Below, piece by piece: positions 8,884 through 17,844 of a DNA stretch of 64,000 bases (position 1 is the stretch's first letter; every line of letters begins with the position of its first letter). Made by a program: the position numbers and the translations under genes. Under the pieces are notes generated by a model that was given only the letters and a program-made list of their open reading frames with translations, did not search any database and had not been told where the DNA came from. Source of the DNA: CAVQZC01 sp963718315 (GTDB lineage Bacteria; Actinomycetota; Thermoleophilia; Gaiellales; JAICJC01); contig CAVQZC010000003.1 in the NCBI GenBank assembly GCA_963718315.1, positions 200,010 to 264,009 on the forward strand, read 5' to 3'.

Positions 8884-10159
8884 ATGGACCCGACGGTTGA
8901 CCCTGCCCTGCAATCGGAGCTGTCAGCCGCCGTCGCGGCCGAGACGGACGCGGGCGTCGACCTGCTCCGCCGACTGGTCGAGCAGCCCACGGTGCTGGGC
9001 AACGAGGAGCCCGGCCAGGCGGTGATGGCAGAGGCCTACCGCGAGCTGGGACTGCAGCCGGTCGACGTGCCGATGGATGCCGCGGAGCTGCGCGCCCACC
9101 CCCACGCCGCACCCTTCTCGTGGGACGTCACCGGCAAGCGCAACGTGGTCGCCGGGCTCGGCGGTGACGGAGGCGGCCGATCGCTGATCTTCAACGGCCA
9201 CATCGACGTGGTCAGCTCCCAGCCCGACCGCCTGTGGAGCACGCCGCCGTTCCGCCCCACCATCGACGGCGACTGGATGTACGGGCGCGGCGCGGGCGAC
9301 ATGAAGTCGGGGCTGGTCGCGGCGGTGATGGCTGCGGCCGCGCTGCGCCGGGTCGGGGTCGAGCCGGCAGGCCGGCTGACGCTGCAGTCGGTGGTCGAGG
9401 AGGAGTGCGGCGGCAACGGCGCTCTGGCCTGCGTGGCCGCCGGCTACACGGCCGACGCCTGCGTCGTGATCGAGCCGTTCGGCGCCACCCTCACGACCGC
9501 CCAGGTCGGGGTGCTGTGGTTCGACGTCACCGTCGCCGGCCACCCCGTGCATGTCGCCGATGCCGGCGAGGGTGCCAACGCAATCGAGGCCAGCTACCAC
9601 ATCATCCGGGCGCTCCGCGAGCTGGAGGCGGAGCTGAACACCGATCCACCCCCGGCCTTCGCCGCGTACCCCCATCCATTGAACCTGAACGTTGGAGTGA
9701 TCGAGGGTGGGGACTGGAGGTCGACGGTGGCGGGAGAGTGCGTAACCCGCTTCCGGCTGGCTCGCTACCCGGGCGCGCCGCTGGAGGAGCTGCGAGACCG
9801 GATCGAGGAGGTCGTCGCGCAAGCGTCGCGGACGCACCCCTACCTGGCCGAGCATCCCGCGGTCGTCTCCTACGACGGGTTCGACTGCGAGGGGTACGAG
9901 CTCGCCTGCCGACGAGGACGTGATCACCGGGCTGCGCGCCTGCCACAGGACGGTGACCGGGACCGATCCCGAGCTGGTCGCCACCACCGCCACCACCGAC
10001 GCCCGCACCTTCGGGCTCTACGGCGGCATCCCCAGCACCTGTTTCGGTCCCTACGGCGAGGGCTACCACGCGGCGGACGAACGCGTCTTCCTGCCGTCGA
10101 TCACGACCACGGCTCAGGTGCTTGCCCTGATGGTCTGCTCGTGGTGCGGTGTGCGGTGA
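8884..10159 (+). CDS. M20 family ArgE/DapE-type metallopeptidase (frame break near 9905)
   Basis: A dinuclear zinc amidohydrolase of the M20 family (ArgE/DapE group), which hydrolyses N-acyl amino acids or small peptides. Visible ligands are the His in NGHIDVV, the Asp in GRGAGDMKSG, the catalytic Glu pair in VEEECGGNG, and a late His in GEGYHAADERV. The reading frame breaks near 9905 (after DCEGYELA). The C-terminal part continues one frame over to 10159, so one missing base explains it. Start ATG 8884 rather than 8881 because TAGGTT (8872-8877) then ends 6 nt upstream. It heads a run with an ATP-grasp enzyme and a C45 acyltransferase. Confidence 0.85.
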
Positions 10160-10232
10160 GCAGGCCCGGAGACTTCGAATTTCGCGCCTCGACCTGTACC
10201 ATCGGCTGCAAACGCCAAGTGGGAGGGTTTAG

Positions 10233-11696
10233 GTGCCGACGCTCGACGCTCCGCTCGAGGGAATCTCGGATATTCGCAGGTACTTCCGCACCAACGAGAC
10301 GCCGATCTACTTCGTCTCCGCGACCGCGTTCAACCTGCTTGGCATCGACCGCTGGGTCCGCAACTTCCGCTTCGTCAATTACTACGACTCCTTCGACGGG
10401 CACCACCCCAACGTGTTCGTGCCCGGGGAGCGCAGCCCACGCGCGTTCACGTCGATCGAGGAGATCTGCAACTACCTGCTCGGCCACAAGGAGGTCGGGG
10501 ACTGGATGCGGACCCGCGGCGAGGGCGGGAAGGCGGTGTTCCTGATGTTCGACCCCGAGACCGAGGAGCTGGCCGGTGAGCTCGGCCTGAAGGTGGCGTT
10601 CCCTCCGGCCTCGCTTCGCAACCGCCTCGACTCCAAGATCGAGACCACCCGGATCGGCAACGAGGCCGGCGTGCCCAGCGTCCCCAACGCCCTCGGCCGG
10701 TCGATCACGTACGCCGCGCTGACCAACCTCGCAGCCGACGCCGGCCTCGGCACCGACCTGGTCGTGCAGACGCCGTACGGCGACTCCGGCCAGACGACGT
10801 TCTTCATTGCCAACGAGGGCGACTGGAACGAGCACTCCGAGAAGCTGCTGGAGGAGGAGCTGAAGGTGATGCGCCGCATCAACTGCCGCGAGCTCGCGAT
10901 CGAGGGCGTGATCACCCGCCACGGAACGCTGGTCGGACCGCTGATGACCGAGCTGGCGGGGTTCCCCGAGCTGACGCCGTACGGTGGGGGCTGGTGCGGC
11001 AACGACGTCCACGCCTCGGTGCTCGACCAGGCCGGACGCGACCAGGCGAGGGCGCGCACCCGTGCCATCGGCGAGCGGCTGCGCCAGGAGGGCTACCGGG
11101 GGTACTTCGAGCTCGACTTCCTGGCCGACATCGACAGCGGCGAGATGTACCTGGGCGAGCTGAACCCGCGGGTCACCGGTGCATCGTCGATGACGAACGT
11201 CACGGCCGTTGCCTACGGCGACATGCCGCTGTTCCTGTTCCATCTGCTCGAGTTCATGGACGTCGACTACGAGATCGACGTCGACGCGCTCAACGAGCGC
11301 TGGGCGCAGCCGCAGAGCATCGATGCCTGGAGCCAGTTCATCCTCAAGCAGACCGACGACACGGTCGAGATGATCAGCGATGCGCCGACCTCGGGTATCT
11401 GGAGCATGTCGGCCGACGGGTCGATCAGGTTCGTGCGCCGCGACACGGACTGGCACACCGTCGCCGACGAGGACGAGGCGTTCTACCTGCGGATCGCCCA
11501 GGCCGGCCAGTACCGCTATCCGGGGGCGGATCTCGGGATCCTGGTGACCCGCGGACGGCTGATGGACGACCACGGCGAGCTCACCGAGCGGGCTCACCGC
11601 TGGATCTCGGGGATCAAGTCCGAGTTCCATGGAACCCCGGCCGCGCCGTCCGCCGTGATGCCGCAACCTGAGCCTTTCTCGTTCAAGATGCTGTGA
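10233..11696 (+). CDS. ATP-grasp enzyme, biotin-carboxylase-like
   Basis: A 487-residue stand-alone ATP-grasp protein. The central domain contains a nucleotide-binding region (DLVVQTPYGDSGQTTFF) and the metal/ATP motif GELNPRVTGASS, in which E, N and R are the usual catalytic residues. It is often labelled biotin carboxylase, but no biotinyl domain or carboxyltransferase gene is nearby. A ligase joining a carboxylate to an amine is equally possible. GTG 10233 has Shine-Dalgarno GGGAGGG (10221-10227), with a possible -10 TACCAT at 10197-10202. It runs directly into the C45 gene with no spacer. Confidence 0.75.
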   Translation: MPTLDAPLEGISDIRRYFRTNETPIYFVSATAFNLLGIDRWVRNFRFVNYYDSFDGHHPNVFVPGERSPRAFTSIEEICNYLLGHKEVGDWMRTRGEGGKAVFLMFDPETEELAGELGLKVAFPPASLRNRLDSKIETTRIGNEAGVPSVPNALGRSITYAALTNLAADAGLGTDLVVQTPYGDSGQTTFFIANEGDWNEHSEKLLEEELKVMRRINCRELAIEGVITRHGTLVGPLMTELAGFPELTPYGGGWCGNDVHASVLDQAGRDQARARTRAIGERLRQEGYRGYFELDFLADIDSGEMYLGELNPRVTGASSMTNVTAVAYGDMPLFLFHLLEFMDVDYEIDVDALNERWAQPQSIDAWSQFILKQTDDTVEMISDAPTSGIWSMSADGSIRFVRRDTDWHTVADEDEAFYLRIAQAGQYRYPGADLGILVTRGRLMDDHGELTERAHRWISGIKSEFHGTPAAPSAVMPQPEPFSFKML

Positions 11697-12714
11697 ATGA
11701 AGCGAGCCATGCAACACGAGATTTCTGAGATCCCGTTCACGTTCGAGGCCATCGACGAGCCCCTTCCGGGGCTGCGCTGGCAGCGTCTGTTCGAGGAGCG
11801 CTGGCCGGCCTACCGCAGGTGGTTCCTGCACGCCGGCGAGGCGAACCTGTCGAGCTACGCGGTCTGCCGCCGTCAGCTCCGCGACCACATGCCGGAGCTG
11901 CTCGGCACCTACGACCGGCTGGTCGAGCTGGCCGGCGGCGGCGACCTGGCGGCCCGGATGCTCTCGATGTGGAACCCGCCCTCGTACCTGTCGGGCTGCT
12001 CGCAGGCGGTGCTGGACGCGCGGGCGGCCGCTGCTGGTGCGCAACTATGACTACGCACCCTCGCGGCTGGAGGGCGTGATCCTGGGCACGAACTGGGAAG
12101 GCCGCGGCGTGATCGGCATGAGCGACTGCCTGTGGGGCCTGCTGGACGGCGTCAACGACGCCGGCTTCGGCGTCTCGCTGGCCTTCGGCGGCCGGCCGGT
12201 GACGGGCGAGGGCTTCGGCGTGCCGCTGGTGCTCCGCTACCTGCTGCAGGTGTGCGAGACGGTGGAGGATGCCCGCGAGGTGCTCGCGCGGCTGCCCTAC
12301 CAGCTCGCCCACACGCTGACGATGGCCGACCGCTCGGGCGGTGTGTTGACCGCATACCTGGCGCCCGACCGTGCCGTCGAGTTCCGCGAAGCCTCCGCCG
12401 CAACCAACCACCAGGGCGCCGTCGAGTGGACGGAGCACGCCGCCGCCACCCGCTCGCTGGAGCGCGAGCACTGCATGACGGCGCTGCTCGACGACCCCGC
12501 GGTCACGGAGCAGGAGTTCCTGGACGCGTTCCTCAAGCCGCCGCTGTGGAGCGGCACCTACTCCAAGGGCTTCGGCACGCTCTACACGGCGGTGTACGAC
12601 CTGCAGGCGGGCTCGGTGACCTACGTCTGGCCCGACTCGTCGTGGAAGTTCGCGTTCGGCGATTTCCACGAGGGAGCGCGCGTGGAGCGCTTCCACGAGG
12701 TCTCCGCAGCCTGA
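11697..12714 (+). CDS. C45 family autoproteolytic acyltransferase/hydrolase (frame break near 12020-12028)
   Basis: An Ntn-hydrolase of peptidase family C45 (acyl-CoA:6-aminopenicillanate acyltransferase type), which self-cleaves before a Cys that becomes the nucleophile. The Gly-Cys site is in YLSGCSQAV (Cys about residue 103), followed in the next frame by RNYDYAP and the DGVNDAGFGVSLAF block typical of the family. A single indel near 12020-12028 joins the two frames into a protein of about 338 residues. The ATG follows the ATP-grasp stop directly, indicating translational coupling. Likely chemistry is acyl transfer to, or hydrolysis of, an amide product; the substrate is unknown. Confidence 0.8.
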
Positions 12715-12729
12715 TCTTTCGGCGCAGAT

Positions 12730-12764
12730 TTGACGCGGTAGTGAGTATTCACTAACCTGCGGCG
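12730..12764 (+). promoter_or_regulatory. Promoter with TetR-type operator
   Basis: TTGACG (12730-12735), a 17-nt spacer and TAACCT (12753-12758) end exactly 6 nt before the tetR ATG, a complete leaderless promoter. The spacer holds an inverted repeat, TAGTGA-GTAT-TCACTA (12739-12754), which overlaps the -10 box. A repressor bound there would block RNA polymerase, so autoregulation of tetR and its efflux pump is likely. Confidence 0.75.
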
Positions 12765-13385
12765 ATGGCCGTGAGCAGTGAGACCGTCCGCCTCCGCATG
12801 ACCGGTGACGACCGCCGGGCGCAGATCCTCGCCGTGGGTCGCGAGGTGTTCGCAGAGCGCGGGTTCCATGCCGCGGGGACGGCGGAGATCGCCGCCCGTG
12901 CGGGCTGCTCCGAGCCCACGATCTACAAGCACTTCCCGTCGAAGCAGGCGCTGTTCGCCGCCGTGCTCGAGGACGCCACCGAGCGTACCCGCGAGCACAT
13001 CGAGCAGATCATCGGCGACACCGACGACCCGATCCAGGCGATCGTCGAGAGCGGCTGCGGCTCCCATGAGGTGGTCGCCCAGACGTGGCGTCTGCGCATG
13101 CTCGCCATCACCCTGCTCGACGATCCGCAGATCCGGGATGCAATCAACCACAGCGTCGGCGCGCTGCGCGACCGGTTCGCCGCCGCGGCGAGCACGTCGC
13201 AGGAGCGGGGCATCTATCGCTCCGACGTCGATCCCGACCAGATGGCCTGGATGTGGCTCGGGATCACCTTCGCCATGGGCTACCGGCGGGCCGTCGAGGA
13301 CGACGTGCCCTTCGACCGGATCGCAGACCTTGCACGCATGTTCGTGCGCACCTTGAGGGTTGCGCCAGCAGAGGAGGCACCGTGA
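12765..13385 (+). CDS. TetR-family transcriptional repressor
   Basis: A 206-residue TetR regulator. The N-terminal DNA-binding domain (about residues 17-63) includes the recognition helix region AGCSEPTIYKHFPSKQALF. The C-terminal ligand-binding half is variable. It is followed by a DHA2 exporter overlapping by GTGA (13382-13385), and preceded by an inverted repeat inside its own promoter. It should repress both genes until the exported compound or a mimic binds. The ligand is unknown. Confidence 0.93.
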   Translation: MAVSSETVRLRMTGDDRRAQILAVGREVFAERGFHAAGTAEIAARAGCSEPTIYKHFPSKQALFAAVLEDATERTREHIEQIIGDTDDPIQAIVESGCGSHEVVAQTWRLRMLAITLLDDPQIRDAINHSVGALRDRFAAAASTSQERGIYRSDVDPDQMAWMWLGITFAMGYRRAVEDDVPFDRIADLARMFVRTLRVAPAEEAP

Positions 13386-14959
13386 TAGAGGAACACCCCA
13401 ACCGCAAGTGGTGGACGTTGTTCGCCATGTGCTTCGCGCTGTTCATGATCATGCTCGACAACACGGTCGTGAACGTGGCGCTGCCCTCGATCCAGCGGGC
13501 GCTGAGAACGACGCCCGAGAACCTCGAGTGGACGATCAACGCCTACGTGCTGACGTTCGCCGGGTTCATTCTGCTGGGCGGCAAGCTGGGCGACCGGTTC
13601 GGGCGTAAACGGCTGTTCCTGGTCGGCCTTACGGTCTTCACGGCATCGAGCGCAGCCTGCGCGTTGTCCTCGACGGATACGCAGCTGATCGCCTCGCGCG
13701 TGGTGCAGGGCGTCGGCGCGGCGTTCCTGAACCCGCTGTCGCTCTCCATCCTGGTCTCGGCATTCCCCCGCAAGCAGCTGCCCACCGCCATTGGCATCTG
13801 GGCCGGCATCTCCGGCCTGGGCCTGGCGATCGGCCCACTGCTCGGCGGCTTCCTGGTCCAGAACGTCTCGTGGTCGGCCGTGTTCTGGATCAACGTCCCG
13901 ATCGGCATCGTTGCCTTCGCAGTCACCATCTGGGCGGTCATCGAGTCCCGCGACCCGTCGGCGAAGCACATCGACATCGTCGGGACGTTGCTCGTCACCG
14001 GTGGCCTGTTCGCGCTCACCTGGGGCCTGATCAAGACCGACAGCCACTCGTGGACGTCGCTCTACATCATCGGCTTCCTGGCGCTGGCGACAGTGCTGCT
14101 GGTCGGCTTCGTGGTGTGGGAGCTGCGGCAGAGCGACCCGATGATCCCGCTTGGCTTCTTCCGCAAGCCCGCGTTCAGCATCTCCAGCCTGGTCGTGCTG
14201 ATGGTGGGCGTGGCGATGTTCGGCGTCATCTACTTCATCACCCTCTACTTCCAGAACATCCACGGCTACTCGCCGCAGCAGGCCGGCCTCCGGTCGCTGC
14301 CGCTGACCGCGATGGTCGTCCTGGTCGCCCCGATCGCCGGCCGTCTGAACGGCAGGGTCGGGCCGCGGCCGCTGATGACGATCGGCATGGCAGGGATGGC
14401 GCTGGGGCTGCTCGGCCTCGCTCAGATCGGCGTCGACACCAACTACCTGTACCTGATCCCGATGTTCCTGGTGATGGGCGCGGGCATCTCGATGACCATG
14501 CCGTCGGTGACATCGGCGGCGATGGGATCGGTCGACCCGACCAAGGCGGGCATCGCCTCGGGCGTGGTCAACTCGTCGCGGCAGGTGGGCGGTGCGCTCG
14601 GCGTCGCGGTGTTCGGCTCGATCGCGGCGACGCTGGCCTCGGACGCGTGGTCAAGCTCGATCTCGAAGCTGCCGGCCGCGGCCCATGCCGGCGCGGCGCA
14701 GCTGACGCCGCTCGTGATCGGCGGCCAGACGGCCAAGATCGGCCATATCGCAACGGCGACGTCCGGCGCGGTCGCCGGCAAGGTGGCATCCGACGATGCG
14801 GCCGCTGCCTTCATGCACGGCTTCCACGGCGCGATGTACGCGGGTGCCCTGATGGCCGCCGCGGCGTCGGTGACGGCCTTCGTCGGCCTCCGCAACGTCC
14901 GCGTCCGGCAGCCGCAGGAACAGCAGGCCGAGCAGCCGATGGCTGCCGTCGAGATGTAG
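13382..14959 (+). CDS. MFS drug:H+ antiporter, DHA2 (14-TM) family
   Basis: A 525-residue major facilitator of the EmrB/QacA type. Key motifs are LDNTVVNVALPSI in TM1 (motif D1), GGKLGDRFGRKR after TM2 (motif A) and GISGLGLAIGPLLGG in TM5 (motif C, the antiporter signature). Length fits 14 transmembrane helices. It exports a hydrophobic compound using the proton gradient. The GTG start overlaps the tetR stop codon, so expression is coupled to the repressor gene. Confidence 0.93.
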   Translation: MIEEHPNRKWWTLFAMCFALFMIMLDNTVVNVALPSIQRALRTTPENLEWTINAYVLTFAGFILLGGKLGDRFGRKRLFLVGLTVFTASSAACALSSTDTQLIASRVVQGVGAAFLNPLSLSILVSAFPRKQLPTAIGIWAGISGLGLAIGPLLGGFLVQNVSWSAVFWINVPIGIVAFAVTIWAVIESRDPSAKHIDIVGTLLVTGGLFALTWGLIKTDSHSWTSLYIIGFLALATVLLVGFVVWELRQSDPMIPLGFFRKPAFSISSLVVLMVGVAMFGVIYFITLYFQNIHGYSPQQAGLRSLPLTAMVVLVAPIAGRLNGRVGPRPLMTIGMAGMALGLLGLAQIGVDTNYLYLIPMFLVMGAGISMTMPSVTSAAMGSVDPTKAGIASGVVNSSRQVGGALGVAVFGSIAATLASDAWSSSISKLPAAAHAGAAQLTPLVIGGQTAKIGHIATATSGAVAGKVASDDAAAAFMHGFHGAMYAGALMAAAASVTAFVGLRNVRVRQPQEQQAEQPMAAVEM

Positions 14960-14968
14960 GATTCGCCC

Positions 14969-15388
14969 ATGGGCAACGCGTACGTCGGACTGGCGATCGG
15001 CTGGTGGCTGATCGCCCTCGTGATTGTCGTGGGGGGAAGCGTGCTGATCGCCACCGCCTTCCGGAAGATGCCGGTCGCCCGCGCCGTGACCGGCGGGATC
15101 ATGGCCATCGCGCTGGTGGCGGTGGCGACCTGGGTGGTCGCAAACTACGCCGCCCGCCAGAAGAACCTCCAGGGCGTGACCACCGTGCCGCCGTTCCACT
15201 GGCACAGCCACGTCCTGCTGCTCGTGATCACGGTCTTCGCCCTGGGCATCCTCCTGACCACCGGGGTTGGCGCGATCGCAGAGCGGCGGCGGCGCACGGC
15301 GTGGAAGTGGCAGATCGCGTCACTGCTGACGGCGGGCATCGCGCTCGGCGTGCTGGTCGCTCTGCCCGAACGGCACCTGGCGAGCTGA
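14969..15388 (+). CDS. Small four-TM membrane protein, function unknown
   Basis: A 139-residue protein with hydrophobic segments near residues 7-29, 40-60, 78-98 and 112-132, and short charged loops (RKMPVAR, ERRRRTAWK). No family recognised. TAGGAT (14957-14962) ends 6 nt before the ATG, so it has its own leaderless promoter although it lies only 9 bp after the exporter gene. The gamma-glutamyltransferase gene begins 7 bp downstream. Confidence 0.6.
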   Translation: MGNAYVGLAIGWWLIALVIVVGGSVLIATAFRKMPVARAVTGGIMAIALVAVATWVVANYAARQKNLQGVTTVPPFHWHSHVLLLVITVFALGILLTTGVGAIAERRRRTAWKWQIASLLTAGIALGVLVALPERHLAS

Positions 15389-15395
15389 CCGAGCC

Positions 15396-16742
15396 GTGAC
15401 GTTCACGCAGGCGCCCCACCGGCCCTCGGCTGTCGGCGTTCACGGCATGGTCGCGACCAGCTCGCCGCTGGCCGCGCTGGCCGGGCTGGGCGCGCTGGAG
15501 CAGGGCGGTAACGCCTGCGACGCCGCGCTGGCGGCGGCGGGCGTGCTGGCGGTCGTCGAGCCGAACCAGTGCGGCCCCGGCGGCGACCTGTTCGCGATCG
15601 TTGTCAAGGATGGCGAGGAGCCTGTCGGCCTCAACGCCAGCGGCCGCTCACCGATGCAGCCGGGTGACCGGCTGCCCGAGGAGTTCGGCCCCCGCAGCGT
15701 CACCGTGCCGGGGTGCGTCAGCGGCTGGCACGAGCTGGCCGGGCGGTTCTCCCGGCTGGGAGTCGAGGCGGCGCTTGCACCGGCGATCGAGACGGCCCGG
15801 CGCGGGTTCGCCGTGCCGCCCAAGGAGGCGGCACTGTGGCAGGAGGCCTGGGCCGACCTCGAGGGCGACGCCGCTTCCACGTTCGAGCTACGCGGAGCCT
15901 TCCGCAACCCGGCGATAGCCGAGACGCTCGAGCTGGCCGCCGCCGGGAGCTTCTACGAGGGCCCCATCGCCGAGGCGATTGCGGCCGTCAGCTGGCTGTC
16001 GGTCGACGATCTCGCCGCCCACCGGCCGGAGTGGGTGACGCCGCTGCGGTTCGCCTACGGCGGCCACACGCTGCTCGAGCTGCCGCCCAACGGCCAGGGC
16101 TCGATCGCGGGCTGGGCGCTCGAGAGCCTCCGCTCCCCGGAGCCGGCCGACCAGATCGCCGCGCTCGAGACAGCCTACGCACGCGGGTACGCCACCATCG
16201 GCGACACCGCCTACGTCTGCGCGGCCGACGGCGAGGGCATGGCCGTGTCCCTGATCCAGAGCGTCTACCACGGGTTCGGATCCCGGGTGCTGGTCCCGGG
16301 CAAGGGGTTCACGCTCCAGAACCGCGGCGCCGGGTTCGTGCTCGAGCCCGGGCACCCCAACACGTTCGCGCCCGGCAAGCGCCCCTTCCACACCATCATC
16401 CCGGCCGCCCTGCTCGACGGCGACGACCGCTGGAAGGCGGTGCTCGGCGTGACGGGTGGCCAGTTCCAGCCCCAGGGCCACGTCCAGGTGGTGTGCAACC
16501 TGGTCGACCGCGGCATGGATCCCCAGGCGGCGCTGGACGCCCCGCGCTTCTGGCTCGAGGATGACGGGATGGTGTGGCTGGAGCCGCCGCTGGCCCACCT
16601 GGCCGACACGCTCGGCCGCCGCGCCGAGGTGCTGGACATCGAGGACGAGTTCGGCAACGGCCACGTCATCGCCCGCGGCGACGACGGCCTGCTGCACGGC
16701 GGCAGCGAGCCGCGCCGCGACGGGGTGGCGCTGGGGCTTTAG
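15396..16742 (+). CDS. Gamma-glutamyltransferase family protein
   Basis: A 448-residue Ntn-hydrolase of the gamma-glutamyltranspeptidase family, normally self-cleaved to expose a catalytic Thr. Conserved N-terminal features include NACDAALAAAGVLAVVEPNQCGPGGD. The GDTAYVCAADGEGMAVSLIQS block supplies the candidate nucleophile Thr, and PFHTIIPA follows. It lacks an obvious signal peptide and is shorter than classical GGT (about 580 residues), typical of the many GGT paralogues in actinobacteria that act on other amides. It may be co-transcribed with the membrane protein gene. Confidence 0.88.
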   Translation: MTFTQAPHRPSAVGVHGMVATSSPLAALAGLGALEQGGNACDAALAAAGVLAVVEPNQCGPGGDLFAIVVKDGEEPVGLNASGRSPMQPGDRLPEEFGPRSVTVPGCVSGWHELAGRFSRLGVEAALAPAIETARRGFAVPPKEAALWQEAWADLEGDAASTFELRGAFRNPAIAETLELAAAGSFYEGPIAEAIAAVSWLSVDDLAAHRPEWVTPLRFAYGGHTLLELPPNGQGSIAGWALESLRSPEPADQIAALETAYARGYATIGDTAYVCAADGEGMAVSLIQSVYHGFGSRVLVPGKGFTLQNRGAGFVLEPGHPNTFAPGKRPFHTIIPAALLDGDDRWKAVLGVTGGQFQPQGHVQVVCNLVDRGMDPQAALDAPRFWLEDDGMVWLEPPLAHLADTLGRRAEVLDIEDEFGNGHVIARGDDGLLHGGSEPRRDGVALGL

Positions 16743-16751
16743 AGTCAGGCG

Positions 16752-17684
16752 GTGTCCGAGCCGCCTGGCGTCATCTACCAGCACCCCCTCGCCTACCTGC
16801 TGTGGCTGGAGGGCACGGCGCTGCTGAACGGGTTCGCAGGCGGGTACGACCGGGCGTTCACGCTCGCCCGGCTGGCGGAGGTGCGGGCCCTTCTGGACGC
16901 TGCCGACGAGCTGGGCGACGGAGTCGAGGCTCGGCCGATCACCACCCAGGAGGGCTACGCGATGTGGGCTCCGTTCTACGACGAGCCCGGCAACGCACTG
17001 CTCGAGATCGAGCAGCCGATCGTCCGCGAGATCCTCGACGGCCTGCCGGCCGGACTCGCCCTCGACGCCGCCTGTGGCACCGGCCGCCACACCGCGTATC
17101 TCGCGCAGCTCGGCCACCGCGTGATCGGCGTCGACAGCTCGTCCCAGATGCTCGCCGTCGCGCGGGCGAAGGTGCCAGGCGGCCAGTTCCACCAGGCCGA
17201 GCTCGAGGCGCTGCCGCTGGGCGACGACTCGGTCGACCTCGTCGTCTGCGCCGTCGCCCTCAGCCACGTCGAGGACATCGCCTCGGCATTCGCGGAGTTC
17301 GTCCGCGTCCTGCGGCCCGGCGGCAACCTCGTCGTCTCCGACTCGCGCGGCGTGATCGGCGACATCGGGCTGCCGCTGGTCAGGGTCGGCCCTGACGGCA
17401 GCTACGGCTACATGCCGATCTACAGCCGGCTGGCCAGCGACTACCTGGCGGCGGCGCTGCCGCTCGGTCTGGCTGTGCTGCGCTGCGACGAGCCACGGCG
17501 ACCGTCACCGCTGATCGGCGACGACGGCACCGATCTCAGCGACGGCACCCCCTCGCCCGCGCACGTCCCGGGCGAGCCGCCGAACATCTGGGCGCTGCAC
17601 CCGCTGGCGATCGAGGCAACCAACGCCGCCTGGGCGGATAGGCCTGCGGCCATCGTCTGGCACTTCCAGCTGCCGGCTGACTGA
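16752..17684 (+). CDS. SAM-dependent methyltransferase
   Basis: A 310-residue class I methyltransferase. Residues around 100-115 hold motif I (LDAACGTGRHTAYL), followed by IGVDSS (motif post I) and VDLVVCAVALSHV (motif IV). An N-terminal helical extension of about 75 residues precedes the fold. Small-molecule methylation is likely but the substrate is not predictable. GTG 16752 follows TAGAGT (16740-16745) by 6 nt, a leaderless arrangement that starts within the stop region of the preceding gene. Confidence 0.88.
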   Translation: MSEPPGVIYQHPLAYLLWLEGTALLNGFAGGYDRAFTLARLAEVRALLDAADELGDGVEARPITTQEGYAMWAPFYDEPGNALLEIEQPIVREILDGLPAGLALDAACGTGRHTAYLAQLGHRVIGVDSSSQMLAVARAKVPGGQFHQAELEALPLGDDSVDLVVCAVALSHVEDIASAFAEFVRVLRPGGNLVVSDSRGVIGDIGLPLVRVGPDGSYGYMPIYSRLASDYLAAALPLGLAVLRCDEPRRPSPLIGDDGTDLSDGTPSPAHVPGEPPNIWALHPLAIEATNAAWADRPAAIVWHFQLPAD

Positions 17685-17710
17685 TCGGAGCCGTTCGCGA
17701 GGGTCTCCCC

Positions 17711-17734
17711 AAAAAGGCCTGCAAAAGCGGCCTA
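17711..17734 (-). terminator. Rho-independent terminator for the diguanylate cyclase gene
   Basis: Read on the - strand, AGGCCGC-TTTT-GC-A-GGCCT forms a short GC-rich hairpin with one bulge, followed by a run of T residues (complement of 17711-17715). It lies downstream of the convergent diguanylate cyclase stop. Confidence 0.55.
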
Positions 17735-17844
17735 TCGAGAGTTCGCTTGGTCCATGCCACTTGGCGCGCGTTCGCTTGCCAATTGGTCTTTCACGCACCT
17801 CTCGTGACAGGTGCGCCGTCACCGTGCGGCAGCGCCGGCGCTGC

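Noticed and set aside
10233..11696. Acetyl-/propionyl-CoA carboxylase subunit
   Set aside because: Only ATP-grasp similarity; no biotinyl attachment motif and no carboxyltransferase gene in the window.
12152..16182. Many long antisense and out-of-frame open frames rich in Arg, Ala, Pro
   Set aside because: They are by-products of high GC in the third codon position of real genes; no domains or start signals.
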